Made by a program: the position numbers and the translations under genes. The notes under the pieces are model-generated. The model did no database searches and was not told where the DNA came from. It was given only the letters and a program-made list of their open reading frames with translations. Positions 1 to 11,999 of a stretch of 64,000 nucleotides of DNA are shown here, in pieces. The DNA is taken from positions 36,308,739 through 36,372,738 of the forward strand of contig CM043966.1 of the NCBI GenBank assembly GCA_014529385.2. Direction: 5' to 3'. This stretch comes from Adiantum capillus-veneris (taxonomy: Eukaryota > Streptophyta > Polypodiopsida > Polypodiales > Pteridaceae). Numbering within the stretch: the first letter of the stretch is position 1; every line of letters begins with the position of its first letter.

Positions 1-44
1 GAAAAGTGTGAAGCTCCATGTGTATGACACAAAGTCCAACATAC

Positions 45-236
45 TGTTGGGGTATAAAGCCCAATGTGGTCGCCCAGGTAAGTGGGCGGGCCGCCAGGTA
101 TGTACACATATTCTTTTGTAAAAACCTAATAAGAACTTACTATGCTCTACACATTACAGTAGAGCGAGTTCACCATATCATCGTGCTCTTCTTCTCGCAC
201 TCTCTCTCGCGTCACACTTTCGCTCGTACTCCTTCA
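45..236 (+). repeat. 5' LTR of copia element
   Basis: The segment starts with TGTTGG and ends with CA immediately before a primer-binding site, as expected for a short copia LTR of about 192 bp. A TATAAAG-like box lies near 52-57 and could serve as the element promoter. The left boundary is inferred from the TG start because no second LTR is available for comparison. Confidence 0.65.
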
Positions 237-238
237 AT

Positions 239-250
239 TGGTATCAGAGC
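239..250 (+). other. primer-binding site (initiator Met tRNA)
   Basis: TGGTATCAGAGC is the classic plant copia primer-binding site, complementary to the 3' end of initiator methionine tRNA. It begins three bases after the LTR CA end. Confidence 0.85.
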
Positions 251-1332
251 TCAGATCGAGGCTCGGGGCAACACTACAGGAAGCTAGAGTCACCTGCTCA
301 GATTGGAGTGAGATTCGACAGGCGAAGACATGGCCCCAAATCCTGTGGGGAAGTTCGAAGGGCCTGGTGTTCTCAGAATTTCATTCTGAGGTCATCTCGG
401 CCACTGTTCGGCTTCGACAAAGTTCTGCGCATGCCATTTTTGACTGCGTGGTCTGAGCGGGAGCAGATCCGACTCTGCAAATTTGGGGTTTCGGCCTACG
501 ACTGCAGGTGCTGAGGATATCTGCACTTCCAGAGTGCTGATTTGTGGCTGTCTACACAACAAAGGACGGCTCACAGTTCTTGGAGACGTGTCACATACGA
601 CACGGACGCATCTACACACAGATTGTAGGCGACATCCACTAGTTCATCAGGTAGCTTGTGTTTGCTTCTTGATATTCTAGATTTCATCCTGATATTGCAG
701 TACTTCCACATGGGATGTATTGTCAGAGATGATGTATGTCTGTTGAGGGTTTGCTGGCTGTGAGTAACGCAGCAAACAACCGCTGCAGCGGTTACAACAT
801 ACATTGGGAAATTTGTGGATGTATGACTTTGTGGGAAGTCTATGTACTGTCAGATTTACTGCAGCCTTTGTTGAGGGTCGAGTGAGGTTTTATTGAGCTG
901 GGGGATTCTCGAATGTTGAGATCCTTTCGGTGATACAGGCCTTGTAGCGATCCCTCGAGCACCCTTAGATAGGCAGATAGGATGCATTGACTGTGAGTTA
1001 GACAGTTGGGATTGCATCTTTGCTTTACTGCCGTTGAGGCATTGTCGTAGTCTATGCTTACAGGACAATGACAGGACAGTGAGAGACAGTACAGGTGCAG
1101 GACAGGTTTACCCACAGCTTATAGTGTTAGAGAGACAGTGGTTTTTTGAGCTGTTTTTGGTCTGTTTTTGAGTACACCATAGCCATTTTACAAAGGAGAC
1201 TCTGCCAAAATTTCTGCAGAATCTGAAGCTTTCTTGGTTCATTTGACAGGTTGATATTGGTTCAGAGGCCAGTTTACAGGGGAAACTCTGCCAAATTTTT
1301 CCCAGGAAAGTAAACTACTGTGAAGCGTAGCT
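251..1332 (+). other. untranslated leader of copia element
   Basis: This is about 1.1 kb between the primer-binding site and the gag start with no convincing coding frame on either strand. Copia leaders of this kind carry packaging and dimerisation signals, but none can be recognised here. Confidence 0.55.
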
Positions 1333-2652
1333 ATGGCTGGATCACAGGACACTGCTCTTTACAATATCAAGAAGCTGGATGGAACCAATTTCCCATTGTG
1401 GAAGAAGCAGATTTGGCACGTGTTGGTACAAAAGAAGCAGATAAAACCTATAAAGCTCAAGGGGATAAAACTAGAAGATATGGACGAAGATGAATGGAGC
1501 GAAATGGATGAATTGGCACTTTCTACCATTATGCTGACTTTGGCAGAAAGCGTTTACTTCAATGTAGCAGACGAGATGTCGGCTTATCAAGCATGGTTAA
1601 AGCTGAGTGATCTTTACGAGAAGCAGAGTGCAGCTTCACAGGTATATTGGCTTAAGAAGCTTGTTGATTTGAAGATGAAAGAAGGGACACCTATGTCCAA
1701 TCATCTGAATGAATTCAACACAATCTACAGTCAGTTGTCAGCTCAAGGTGTCAAGTTTGATGAACCTGTTAGAGCTATGTTTCTGTTGATCACATTGCCG
1801 GAAAGTTGTGACACTTTTCGCATAGCTTTGAGTAATTCTGCACCTCCAGATGGTTTGAACATAGCAAGTGTAGAAGGAAGTCTGCTTACTGAAGAAACAA
1901 ATAGAAATACAATGGACAAAGGCAAAGGAACAGCCTTAGTTGTAAGGGGAAGGACTAAAGAAAAGTACAAAGGTGGAAAGAGGAATCAGTCTCGTAGCAA
2001 GTCCCATAGTGCTAAAGGCAAGAGTGACATAGAATGCTACCATTGTGGCAAGAAGGGTCACATGAAAAGAGACTGCAGAGAATGGAAAGCAGAAAAAGGC
2101 AAAGAGAAAGCTGAAGACCATGGTGAGAATAACAAGTCCTCAGTGAAAATTCAAGAAATAAATGTGACAAACACTGTTGCAGAGGATGACAGTCTAGTGT
2201 CAGGAGACATCTACTTCTTGAAAAATACAATGGACTCAGCTCTTCTTACAGCATCTGATGGAAATGCAGTGAGTGACTGGATTATAGACTCAGGGGCATC
2301 ACTTCATGTGTCTCCAAATAAGGAGTGGTTTACCTCTTATGTGACCACTAAAGATCATATTCGGCTAGGCAATGGGCAGACATGTGAGATCTTAGGTGTT
2401 GGAGATGTTCAATTGAAGTTTCAGAATGGCTCTTCTTTCACGCTGAAGAATGTGAGACATGTTCCCGCAATTACAAAGAGCTTAATCAGCACATGTTTAC
2501 TTGATGATGTTGGCTACGTCACCACTTTTGGACAGAACATGTGGAAGATATCCAAGGGTTCTATGACAGTAGCACATGGAGTAAAGTCTGGAGGACTTTA
2601 CATGATCTATGTATCAAATGTCTCTAAAAATATAATCAATGTAACCGAGTAG
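1333..2652 (+). CDS. copia gag and protease (439 aa)
   Basis: The ATG at 1333 opens a 439-residue frame. The N-terminal part has the UBN2/gag-type pattern (KLDGTNFPLWKKQ, then ALSTIMLTLAESV). A CCHC zinc knuckle, CYHCGKKGHMKRDC, sits near residues 235-250. A retropepsin active site, IDSGASLHV, follows near residue 317. Gag forms the particle and the aspartic protease cuts the polyprotein. The TAG at 2650 is a single in-frame stop: the same frame continues at once into the GAG-pre-integrase segment (LWHSRLGHMS). The full-length product would therefore have been a single gag-pol polyprotein, and this stop is a mutation or, less likely, a readthrough site. Confidence 0.88.
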   Translation: MAGSQDTALYNIKKLDGTNFPLWKKQIWHVLVQKKQIKPIKLKGIKLEDMDEDEWSEMDELALSTIMLTLAESVYFNVADEMSAYQAWLKLSDLYEKQSAASQVYWLKKLVDLKMKEGTPMSNHLNEFNTIYSQLSAQGVKFDEPVRAMFLLITLPESCDTFRIALSNSAPPDGLNIASVEGSLLTEETNRNTMDKGKGTALVVRGRTKEKYKGGKRNQSRSKSHSAKGKSDIECYHCGKKGHMKRDCREWKAEKGKEKAEDHGENNKSSVKIQEINVTNTVAEDDSLVSGDIYFLKNTMDSALLTASDGNAVSDWIIDSGASLHVSPNKEWFTSYVTTKDHIRLGNGQTCEILGVGDVQLKFQNGSSFTLKNVRHVPAITKSLISTCLLDDVGYVTTFGQNMWKISKGSMTVAHGVKSGGLYMIYVSNVSKNIINVTE

Positions 2653-3705
2653 CCGAACGTTTCTTTGTGGCATAGCCGGTTAGGACATATGTCCAAGAAG
2701 GGAATGGAAATCTTGTCTCGTTCTGGTTATTTGCCTGGCTTTTCATTTAATGATTTTGAATTCTGTGAACATTGTCTGTATGGTAAGCAAACACATCAGC
2801 CACATAAGCATAGAAGCAGTAGAAGAGATACACAGTTGGCACTTGTTCATAGTGATTTGTGTGAACTAATGCCTAACCTATCTCTAGGGGGAGCTTCTTA
2901 CTTTATGATATTTATAGATGATTACTCGAGGAAAGTATGGGTTAACTTTCTCAAGCGCAAGGATGAAGCATTTAGTGTTTTCAAAACGTTTGTGACACTT
3001 GTGGAGAATCAGAGTGGCAAGAAGCTTAAATGCTTACGTACTGACAATGGTGGAGAGTATGTTTCAAAGGCCTTTCAGGACTTTTGTGAATCAAAAGGTA
3101 TAAAACATGAACTTGATGCTCCTTACAATCCTACTCAAAATGGTGTTGCTGAGAGGATGAATAGGACCATACAAGATAAGGTCAGAAGTATGTTGTCTAA
3201 TGCACAGCTGCCAAATGGGTTTTGGGCTGAAGCTGTATCAACAGCTGTTCATCTTATAAATAGATCTCCTAGCAAGGTTTTGCAGAAGGATTCAGTGCCA
3301 GAGATGGTATGGTCAGGCAAAATGCCCTTATACAAGCATCTCATAGTCTTTGGATGTGAGGCATATACTCACGTTCCAAAGGAATTTAGGAACAAACTTG
3401 AGCCAAAGAGTAGAAAGTGCATCTTTCTAGGCTATGGTAATTCTGGTGAGATGGGGTACAGACTTTGGGATCCCGAATCCAAAAAGGTTATCCGCAGCAA
3501 TGATGTTCACTTTAATGAATCCAAATATCATTCTATACCAGAGAGGGTTGAGGAGATTAGAAGAGTTGTCTTCCAAGAAGATGGACCTGCACGTGCAAGA
3601 CAAAATGTCAGGGCTCAAGAGGAGCAAGGACAGAATAGATTGGAACCACAAGTTGTGGCTGAGCCTGAGCCACCTATTTTGCGTAGATCTGGACGTATCA
3701 CGTGA
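2653..3705 (+). pseudogene. copia integrase region
   Basis: This is the same frame as the upstream gag after the TAG stop. It begins with the GAG-pre-integrase motif LWHSRLGHM and a Cys pair (CEHCLYGK). The integrase core follows: HSDLCE and FIDDYSRK with the first catalytic Asp, LRTDNGGEY with the second, and NGVAERMNRT with the Glu. The C-terminal part has the usual copia block (FGCEAYTHVPKEFRNKLEPK, FLGYG). It ends at TGA 3703 within the RRSGR-type linker that normally leads into reverse transcriptase. All three catalytic acids appear present, but the gene is separated from gag and RT by stops. Confidence 0.88.
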
Positions 3706-3904
3706 CCCCCTGATCGGTTTGTTCCATCTATGAACTATGTCATGTTGACTGATTGCAATGAGCCTTCATGTTACAAGGAAGCAGTGCAAATGAAGGACTC
3801 CGGGAATTGGCAATTGGCCATGCAGTCAGAGATGACAGCTCTGCATAAAAACCAGACATGGAAGCTAGTTAAATTACCACAGGGCAAAAAGCTAGTTAAA
3901 TTAC

Positions 3905-3907
<3 letters not shown>
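3706..3907 (+). pseudogene. copia reverse transcriptase, N-terminal stub
   Basis: The frame continues after TGA 3703 with the RVT_2 entry motif: EPSCYKEAVQ, then WQLAMQSEMTALHKNQTWKLV and LPQGKK. Only about 60 residues remain; no YVDD catalytic box is present. The last 21 bases are duplicated and merge into (GA)n. Confidence 0.85.

Positions 3908-3964
<57 letters not shown>
3908..3964. repeat. (GA)n microsatellite at copia truncation point
   Basis: An uninterrupted GA dinucleotide run of about 57 bp replaces the remainder of the copia element. Confidence 0.97.
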
Positions 3965-3966
<2 letters not shown>

Positions 3967-6150
3967 TTTTTCTGAGTTGTAGAGTTGGAACTTCTTTTTG
4001 AATAGGTTTGCGATGATTTTTTAGTGTCGTTATTGATTGTTTCCTTAGGCTTCCACAAGTTGGGTTGAGAGGGCTGGCAAGAGGTAGCTAATGAAGAGAT
4101 TTCCTTTATAGGTATAGATTAGTTGGAGGTTGAGCTCACAATAAAGTACAAACTCGTGTTTCTAAATGCTGCTTGAAATGTCCCCATGAGAGAAAAAAGA
4201 GCTATCCAAGGAGGAGCAAAGCATATAGCTTGCAAAGAGAAGAGATCCAATATTGCAAATTGTGTGAAGAAAACATTTGCATTTAGTAAGTATTTTTCTA
4301 AGCATGGAGTTTTAGAATGCTATTATTGGTGTGGGACACCTCCTAAGCATTTGAATACCTCTTGCCATGTGCCATGTGGGAGAAGAGTAGATTTGCACAC
4401 AATAAGGTAGTGTTAGCGTAAATGGAAGCTAAGTCGTATGTTGATCGAGGGGGGTACACGTTAGTTTGTTGAAACCAACACATTTGAGGCTTCCCTGGTG
4501 AAACGTCTCCAAGCACTTGTGATAAAGAAGGGTTTCTAGATAAGCTGGCTCACAAAATTACTTGATACAAAACGTAAGTTAAGTATGGTCAAATATGGAA
4601 CATACTATGCACTTTCATATTAGAACAAATTAGAGCAATGTTGAAACGTCATCCCAAATTTTTTTTGGGTTGCGTCGTGGTGGTGGAGGCTCATCACCAT
4701 TGAATGTAAACTAGCGTTTTGAAACGCGAGTTGATAAGGGTAGTCTGGGGGCTTAAAGGATCCTCTTAGAAATCTCAAGAACTCTCTCTCTCTCTCTCTC
4801 TCTCAAACATCGTATGTTCCACACACACATAATTTCCTCCCTACGCTTTCCTCATTTCTTGGGCTTTTTTCCTCGCTTTGCTACATCGTAAGGCAAGTTT
4901 GAGACATGCCAATCCACGCCCCTTGGGAGTCTATTAGTGAGCATTGCAACTTGACCTGCATCAGTCCCATTAGTGCAACTGATTATTAGATCTCTGAAAA
5001 GGTTTTGGGGGCTTATAGTGATGCTGCTTACTGTGTTTTTGAAATGCTAGCTTGGAGGGATCTGTGAGAGACCACGATGTGTACTTATGATCACTGGCGG
5101 CACCATAGTTGCGTTTCCAAAAGCTACCTCACAATCGCAATGGTGAAGACTTGATCTGCTCTGCCTGAGAAGCGTCTATTTGGATCTGGGAAGAGACGAC
5201 CATCTAAAGTGAAAGATTGAAGGCGTGCTTGAACTATGCAACAAGAAAAGGTTGGAAGCCCAAATGGGTTTAATCAAATGGCATTGGAAACCATTGCAGC
5301 TACAACTTGCATCACTTGACTTCCAACTCCAAATCTGTACATGTTCCATGTTGATTAGGAAGTCTTGAAAATAGGCTTCACCCTAGCCTCTCTCCACATG
5401 CTACTTTCAAGGTTTTTGTGAAAGAAGCATCACAACACAATTCGCTTTTCTAGAACACAAAAGCATTCTAACCATTTGACGTACTTGCTTAGCCTCACTT
5501 GAAGGGAGAAAACCCCCACTTTCAACCTTTTGCTAAAACACTAGAAGAAACTCATTTCCACCACCGCATATATCAGTGAGATAAGAGCATCTAGCAAAAT
5601 GATCATTGCACGCATACCTCAAACACACCTTGGAGGCTATAACATTTTTCTTTCTCCTCAAATGCAAAAACAATGTTCTCTCCATTTTGTAAAATACTAG
5701 ATTTTGGGCTTGTAGCATACGCATGACCCTCTTTCTCACCTTGCTAAATATCTTGTGCTTCAAGAAGCAAGAACATGCAGAGTTGCCAAAAGAGGATACA
5801 AGCATGTGCTAACTACCATCGGCTTCGGTCAACCCTCACTTATTGCATTCCATCACCATGCAGTGTAGCATTAGCATAAGACCACTCACTGGCCATCTGA
5901 ATAAGCCCTCAGAGAAGTATGAAAGAATAAGCAAGATATTAAACTTACTAGGCTACTCATGTCCATCTCACGCCACAAGCTTTTAGATCCTAGATAGAAG
6001 ACTTGCCACACAAGAACATATGCCATAGTTAGTCTTCCATACCATGTAAAACAACCAAAAAAATGAAACAGTTTTATGGTTCTTCTAAAAATTATATATA
6101 CTCTTTGGTCATCTCCAATTGGGCAAGTAAATAGGAATAAAACTTTGCTA

Positions 6151-6239
6151 GTCTTTAAGATTCATATGTTATACTAGAGAGCTTCATTTGCTAGCGTCTT
6201 TAAGATTCATATGTTATACTAGAGAGCTTCATTTGCTAG
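6151..6239. repeat. 44-bp direct tandem duplication
   Basis: The block beginning GTCTTTAAGATTCATATGTT at 6151 is repeated essentially unchanged from 6195. This is a simple two-copy tandem duplication with no coding content. Confidence 0.9.
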
Positions 6240-8108
6240 AGAACTTAGGTTATTTGAGATAGATGGACGAGCTCCAAGAATCAAATTAAAAGGATGGATT
6301 ATTTACAACCTATAAGAAGAGACTGATTCTATATGCTCAAGTGGACTTTTTACATATCTAGTATTGGTTGTAAAGTCAATTGGATGGCCAAAAAGAAACA
6401 TCCTTATGGGGTTGAAAGATTCATGATACCTCAAGTCCTTTTGTAGTACATGAATGATCCAATATCACCATACTTTTCAATGTTATTTATCTTTTTGAGG
6501 AGCTACCTTAGCCTTTTTTTTTCTTTTTGCAATTTTCACATTAAGGTGGATATGTATTAATAGAAATGAAAAAAGTAAATATAGACCCACACAAAAAGAA
6601 CTTTCCATGGGGACATAGGGAGTATAGAGCAACCACTATCTCGCTTTTGGAAGGAGCCAACAACTCATATAGCAAAGGACATCAGGAGAGGCTATGATCT
6701 TAGCCTTCTTAACGAACTTATGATATGTCAATGTTGGTCTTTGTGGAAATCTCTGTGGTTATTATTTGTTAGGTTCTTCGGCTTTAATTTTTTTTCATGA
6801 ATTGCAATGAAACATTAAATTAGAGTATCATATACTAGTCAATGAAACATGATTGGACATCTTGTATTTGCTCAGCATTAGCTAGATGATAAAAAGAGTA
6901 GAGGATCCTTTCCACATCTTGAGTAATAAAGGAATAAAATCAAATATGAACCCACCCATTTCCATGCATTTGATTTCTTGCTTGCTTCTCTATGCTCGGT
7001 TTTAACCCCTCACTCGTTTTTCACCGCTCGTTAAATGATGGCACTCTTTATCAATCATCATTGTTTTATTAAAACAATACTTGAAATCAATCATCGTTGC
7101 TTTATTAAAATGATATATTTATAGTAGTCATAAAAATTCTAACATATCACTTTTGTACAACCTCAATAGTGTCTACCTGGCAATGAATAACAAGGTCTCA
7201 AAACAATAGTCAATGTTTCACTAAAATTCATACTCTATTGTTTCTCTATTTGTCTACAAATAGCTTATATAAACTCAATTAAAAAATTTCTATACACACT
7301 AACAATGTGTTTCTCAAGAAATCATACACTATTAATATTTTTAAATAAGCTAAAATTTACGAGATGTTTGTGAGTTTAAAACCTTGGAATACTTTGTTGA
7401 TTGAGGCTGGCAATACATATAATAGTACAAATCTTGAGTGTTGCCTAGAAAGTTGATATCGTTCCAAAATCTTTTCGGATGTGAGACATTATATTCAATT
7501 TAATTTTTTTTTGGTTAAAAGTGCACCAATTTTTCATGATTTTTCCACCTTCATAATAGTAACTGGGTTAAATATCCACTATATTATTTGAGCCGTCTGC
7601 TTCGCCTCATAACCTTGTTTTTTTAAGTGTTAAGTGTGAACTCATATCTTATGGTCCATTTTTTTTTTTGAGATGTTTAGGATTTTCAATCCATATTGTT
7701 TGATATGGGTGGTTTTGTTATGTGTTAAATCTTTTGAAATACGTATTCTGCAATCAAATACAATTTTTTGAAGGGAAAATGGTTATCAATCCATATTAAT
7801 CTAATCTTACACAGTCTTATAACGTCTTTATGTGTGAGAATGCCCTTGTCCCTTGAAACTTTGTTTGATATGTTGTTTTTTATTATCCAATACAAAAGTG
7901 ATGCCTCAGCAAAAGAAAATTATTATGTGTGCTATTTGAAAGGAGTGTATACCAGCAATATCCTCATGCATAGATGGTCGTATTCAACAAATAAATCAAA
8001 GTGATGTCTTCATTAAAGATCTCACTATCACTATTTAGGAGAACAAAGAGTGCATATTGCATGTCGAAGGCGAGTACGAGTTACTGCTGCCTACAAGGAT
8101 AAAAGATT

Positions 8109-8124
8109 CCCCCCCCCTCCCCCC

Positions 8125-8174
<50 letters not shown>
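8109..8174. repeat. poly-C homopolymer tract
   Basis: About 66 bases of nearly pure C with two T interruptions close to the left end. The proline-run reading frame across it is an artefact of the tract. Confidence 0.95.
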
Positions 8175-8176
<2 letters not shown>

Positions 8177-8428
8177 ACAAGATCAAAATGATGCTTGGCA
8201 ATATGAAATTATGTTGCAGAGATTGGAAAGAAGATCTTCCTTTCACTTGCAATATGGAAAAATAGAGCTATGGGATAGACAATGAGAGGAGCTAAAGATC
8301 ATTACCAATCCATTTTAGCCAAGCGACTCAAGTTGGTGCAAGATGCACTAGGGACCATGGGTGGTTGATCAAATGCCAATGGCACCCGCACAACCATGTG
8401 CACAAAGCCTTGGTAGAAGGTGCAATGA

Positions 8429-9365
8429 TTGAAACAAGCTCATTTGTGTATGCATGCACATTATACACAATTAAAATCATTTTCTTCTTTTCAGAGCATA
8501 TCACGTATGTATAAAAATGCTACAAGGGAGGACCATAAGCAAAATTTGATAGCTTCCAGACAGAGCAATGCATGCAAACACTTCCCCCTTCCATTTTTAG
8601 ATACATTGGGCTTTACCACTGAGGCCCCTGGGATCACAATCTTCCCATACTACAATGGGTGCACCTAGGGAGATATGCAGTTTGCCATTTGTGCAAGGAG
8701 CATTCAGATGTTGCATGCACAAGCTTCAATACGGTTGGAGGAATATGCCACTAGTGAATAAAAAATTATCAAAGATAAAGATTGCACGGCTCAAAGCAGC
8801 GATCGAGAAAATACAAACTATTTTACACGCTCTGATTGATGGCGTTGCGGCTACTCACTCTGTTGGTATAGTGCATAGGGACTTACATTCCTACAACCTA
8901 ATGCTAGATTTTAATCGCGTAAGTAAACCCCACATTAGCATTATTGATTGGGGCATGATGCTTAGAACTCAAGACAAGCATGCATCAAGAAATTTTGTGC
9001 ACCCTGCATCTCAATCTGACTTTGCAATTTTCGAGGTAAAGGAAGTAGGAGAACGTGAGCTCGCAAAGAGGACGTGGATTGCTCTCGGAATTTATGATCT
9101 ATAGTTCTCAGATGCATACTCAAAAGCTAACGATATTTATGCAATAGGGTTTCTATAGGATATGTTAATAGACTTATGGAGTGTAGCTAGAAAAGTGTAC
9201 TTCCCATAAGAAGTATTTTACCACCGCGACCAAGATACTATGAGAGCTATTCAACAAAAAGTGGTCACCTGCATGAAATGTAGAGAGCGCAAAGCTAGAA
9301 GAAGTACATCTGATATTTTTTTATTCTTTAAAGAATATTTAAAGACAGACCCTAGTCTCGTTTAG
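8429..9365 (+). pseudogene. protein-kinase-like domain, broken
   Basis: A catalytic-loop motif, IVHRDLHSYNLML, and a DFG-position motif, IIDWGMM, lie in an open stretch at 8655-9104, preceded by a helix-like segment (IQTILHALIDGVAATHS). After a stop at about 9102 the same strand continues with SDAYSKANDIYAIGFL, which fits the subdomain IX Asp-Ile-Tyr-x-x-Gly pattern, and ends near 9365. The upstream frame 8429-8668 (ITIFPYYNGC) could be the hinge/beta-5 part but is in a different frame. HRD and Asn are kept; DFG has become DWG. Several stops and a frame change argue for a pseudogene, though unrecognised introns are possible. Subfamily is unknown. Confidence 0.6.
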
Positions 9366-9983
9366 CGATCGCTCATTGAACTTTATGCAGTTTTTTAATC
9401 TAGATCGAACATTTTGTAAATTGCTAATGACTTTCTATGTGGGTATTTTATTTGAATTCAAATCTGTAATCGATTGTGATGTTGTGGTTCACATCACTTG
9501 AAGTATAATTGGATCAATTGTCTTTAGTAAACTATGATATTGGTGTTCAAATCACTTGAAGTATATTTGGATCATTTGTCTTTAGTCAATTGTGCTATCT
9601 TTGAAAGTACTCAATAGAAAGTATAAATGTTTGTCAAAGATATTTAATATTTTTCTATGTGGAAATTGCAGTCCTAAGATACAATGCTAATGAAGAGTAG
9701 GCTACAATGTAGTACACAAATGGTTCCAGTAGATGATCAACAATTGGCTATGTTAATGATTTTCAATGCATGAAATCTCTAGCGCACTGCATGTCGGCAA
9801 AACAAGCAATGCACACAACTCATTGACTTCAAAATGGGCAAATCTAAACCATGCGCAATGAAAGACATCAACAAAGAAGTGACGAAGGATATGATTAAAA
9901 CAATATGGCCATGTGAAGACGTAGAGATAAAGAAAGGATGGTGGAAAGTTTTGAAGTGCTTGCACCAAGAAATCAAATATAAC
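9366..9983. other. noncoding flank with 58-bp tandem duplication
   Basis: No gene is seen. The stretch from about 9484 to 9594 holds two diverged copies, 58 bp apart, of a unit containing ATCACTTGAAGTATA and TTGTCTTTAGT. The last five bases, ATAAC, form the target-site duplication of the gypsy element. Confidence 0.6.
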
Positions 9984-10872
9984 TATCATAATAACTAATA
10001 TCTAATTCTCCTAAATGATTTTCTTATGTTAAACTGATCATTTAATATGGGAAAGTACCAGGGGAGAAAAAGCTAGAATATTGGTTAAGCTAGCAGACTG
10101 GCCGCTGTAGGGATCCAAAGGGGGGGCCATCTGCAAAAGAGAAATGTGCATGAATGGGCTTTAAAGACCCTAACGTTTGGCCCATTAAGACTTCCAAAAT
10201 GCTAAGCTTCCAAAATTCAAAGGTTGTGTTCAATGGTCAAAGCTTAATTAAATTAGATGCTTTGTGTGTGTACAAAAAGTCTTCATGAGTCCGACATAGG
10301 AGGGGGCGAGCCTTGCAAGTAGGGGATGAGAGACAAACACACACACTCACTCACAAGCTTCCTTTACACAAAGGGAATGAGGGACACATGTCAGCTCCCT
10401 AGCCCAGATGCCCACAAGGTGCACTTAGATCCTATTGGATGACCATAGAGGTGGACCAATGAGAATTAGGCTAGAGTAAATCTACTTTAATTCATTTAAA
10501 GACCTTTAATAAAAGAACCAATAAGAATTAAGCTCTGTAGAAGACTATTGGATAGTCTCCCAAGGGGTCCAATGAGCATTCAACAGCCCAATGGCTTGCC
10601 TGATTCCTGTTGGCCAAGAGACAAAGGGGTCCAATGAGAGTTTAGTTGCATTAATTTATTACCTAAATCTCTCACGAAAGGGGAAAGGGGGACACATGTC
10701 ACAAGGCTATCACTTATGCCTCTCAATTTTCATTGGCTAAGCCTGGCATGGGTCAATGAGGTGCTAGCAAGAGTAATTAGCAAGAGGGGTCGACCAAGAG
10801 AGAGAGGGGGATGAATTTATCAAGGCATTATTGCATACACACTCACATAATCTAATGTGTGGAGGAAGAAGA

Positions 10873-10912
<40 letters not shown>

Positions 10913-11579
10913 CTCAAGCTTTAATAGATAGCTTATCACCTACTCCAAGCTTGTGAGAAGGGAGGCCTACACCAACAACTCTTGGCTTTGTGTTGCAAAT
11001 CCAACCAAGAGCCAAGCTTCAATGCATGCTCATCTCCTCTACCATGCTAATTACTAAGTTATGCTATGCTAATATGAGTGATTATGTGAGGAGAGCTACA
11101 TCTTTCTCGTAAGAATACTCCTTCTTCCTCTCAATCTACTCTCATACCCCGCTAGCTCTCACCAACTTTGAAGGCGTATGAGGTCTTGGGTCTGAGACTG
11201 TGAGGGAATTGATGTTGTGTTTTATAAGTGTTTTGCTTAGTGCTTGAAGCTTCCATCTTCATTGCACTAGCTAGTTATTGAAGGAACACAAAGGATTATA
11301 TTGTAGAATGTCTCTCTTGATGGGGGAAACTTATAATACAAAGCCTTTTGGAGGGGGGACCGGCTCCATGAAAATCCTGTCCTCAACTGTTGTCAATAGC
11401 TTAATCTCTCTCTCTTTTGAAGTATTGCTCATGCCTATCTAACTAGGTGTTATTCTTTTTGTTGCTCTCTCCACCCAAGCACTCTTGCTATGCTCATTAG
11501 GAACCTATTCTAATGAAATGCTCACTATGTTCATGCTATTTTCCGCTACACACAAGTTACTAGACCATTAAATGTTACA
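9984..11579 (+). repeat. 5' LTR of gypsy element
   Basis: A 1,596-bp repeat ending in TGTTACA directly before the primer-binding site. The first bases are TATCATAATAAC; the right LTR has TGTCATAATAAC, so the canonical TG has mutated to TA here. It contains a CT-rich microsatellite near 10873-10908. Confidence 0.95.
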
Positions 11580-11580
11580 T

Positions 11581-11593
11581 TGGTATCAGAGCA
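11581..11593 (+). other. primer-binding site (initiator Met tRNA)
   Basis: TGGTATCAGAGCA begins one base after the LTR end and matches the plant initiator-Met-tRNA primer site. Confidence 0.9.
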
Positions 11594-11999
11594 CAAGGTT
11601 TGTCTTTTCTTGCTCAAGAAGGGAGGTCCTCAAGCTAGCTAGAAATGGTTGTTGTTATTAATTGCAATTGAGTAAGTAGAATAGGGATTTTTCAGCATTG
11701 CAGTGCGTCTGCCTTCGTGCAGATAATGGGGCATCACCATCAAGAGCTATGGTCTTAATAGTGGAGTCCTACGGGACTTGCCAACAACTTCACCACTATT
11801 GAGCTATTAGAAGCTTGACATGAGCCAGTGCTATTTCGGTGTTGAACGACCCTCTCTCTATTCCTTGCAATTAATGATATTCAATCCATGGGTATAGTAG
11901 CTTGAGTGCTTTTCTAAAGGGGTAAAGAGGAATAGCAACTAGGGCTTAAAGTGCCAAAGAACACCTAAAAAATTTTACACCTAAAAGTTGTTAGAATGA
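11594..11999 (+). other. gypsy leader sequence
   Basis: About 400 bp between the primer site and the first gag-like frame. No coding capacity or known signal is recognised. Confidence 0.5.

Larger units (their letters stand above)
45..3964 (+). mobile_element. Ty1/copia retrotransposon, 3'-truncated
   Basis: The order is LTR, primer-binding site, leader, gag with zinc knuckle, protease, integrase, then the first part of reverse transcriptase, which is the Ty1/copia order. The coding frame stays open from gag to RT except for stops at 2650 and 3703. Similarity ends at about 3907, where a 21-bp piece of RT is repeated and then runs into a (GA)n tract. The rest of RT, RNase H, the polypurine tract and the 3' LTR are not seen downstream. 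It is therefore a dead fragment. The gag/integrase style resembles the Tnt1/Tork group (inference). Confidence 0.9.
3965..8428. other. AT-rich intergenic DNA, no gene recognised
   Basis: About 4.5 kb with only short, unconvincing frames on both strands. It contains a short CT run (about 4783-4804), a 44-bp tandem duplication (6151-6239) and a poly-C tract (8109-8174). I could not assign any frame here to a known family. Confidence 0.55.

Noticed and set aside
8050-8265. Proline-rich 71-residue frame
   Set aside because: It is produced by the poly-C tract and has no conserved flanks.
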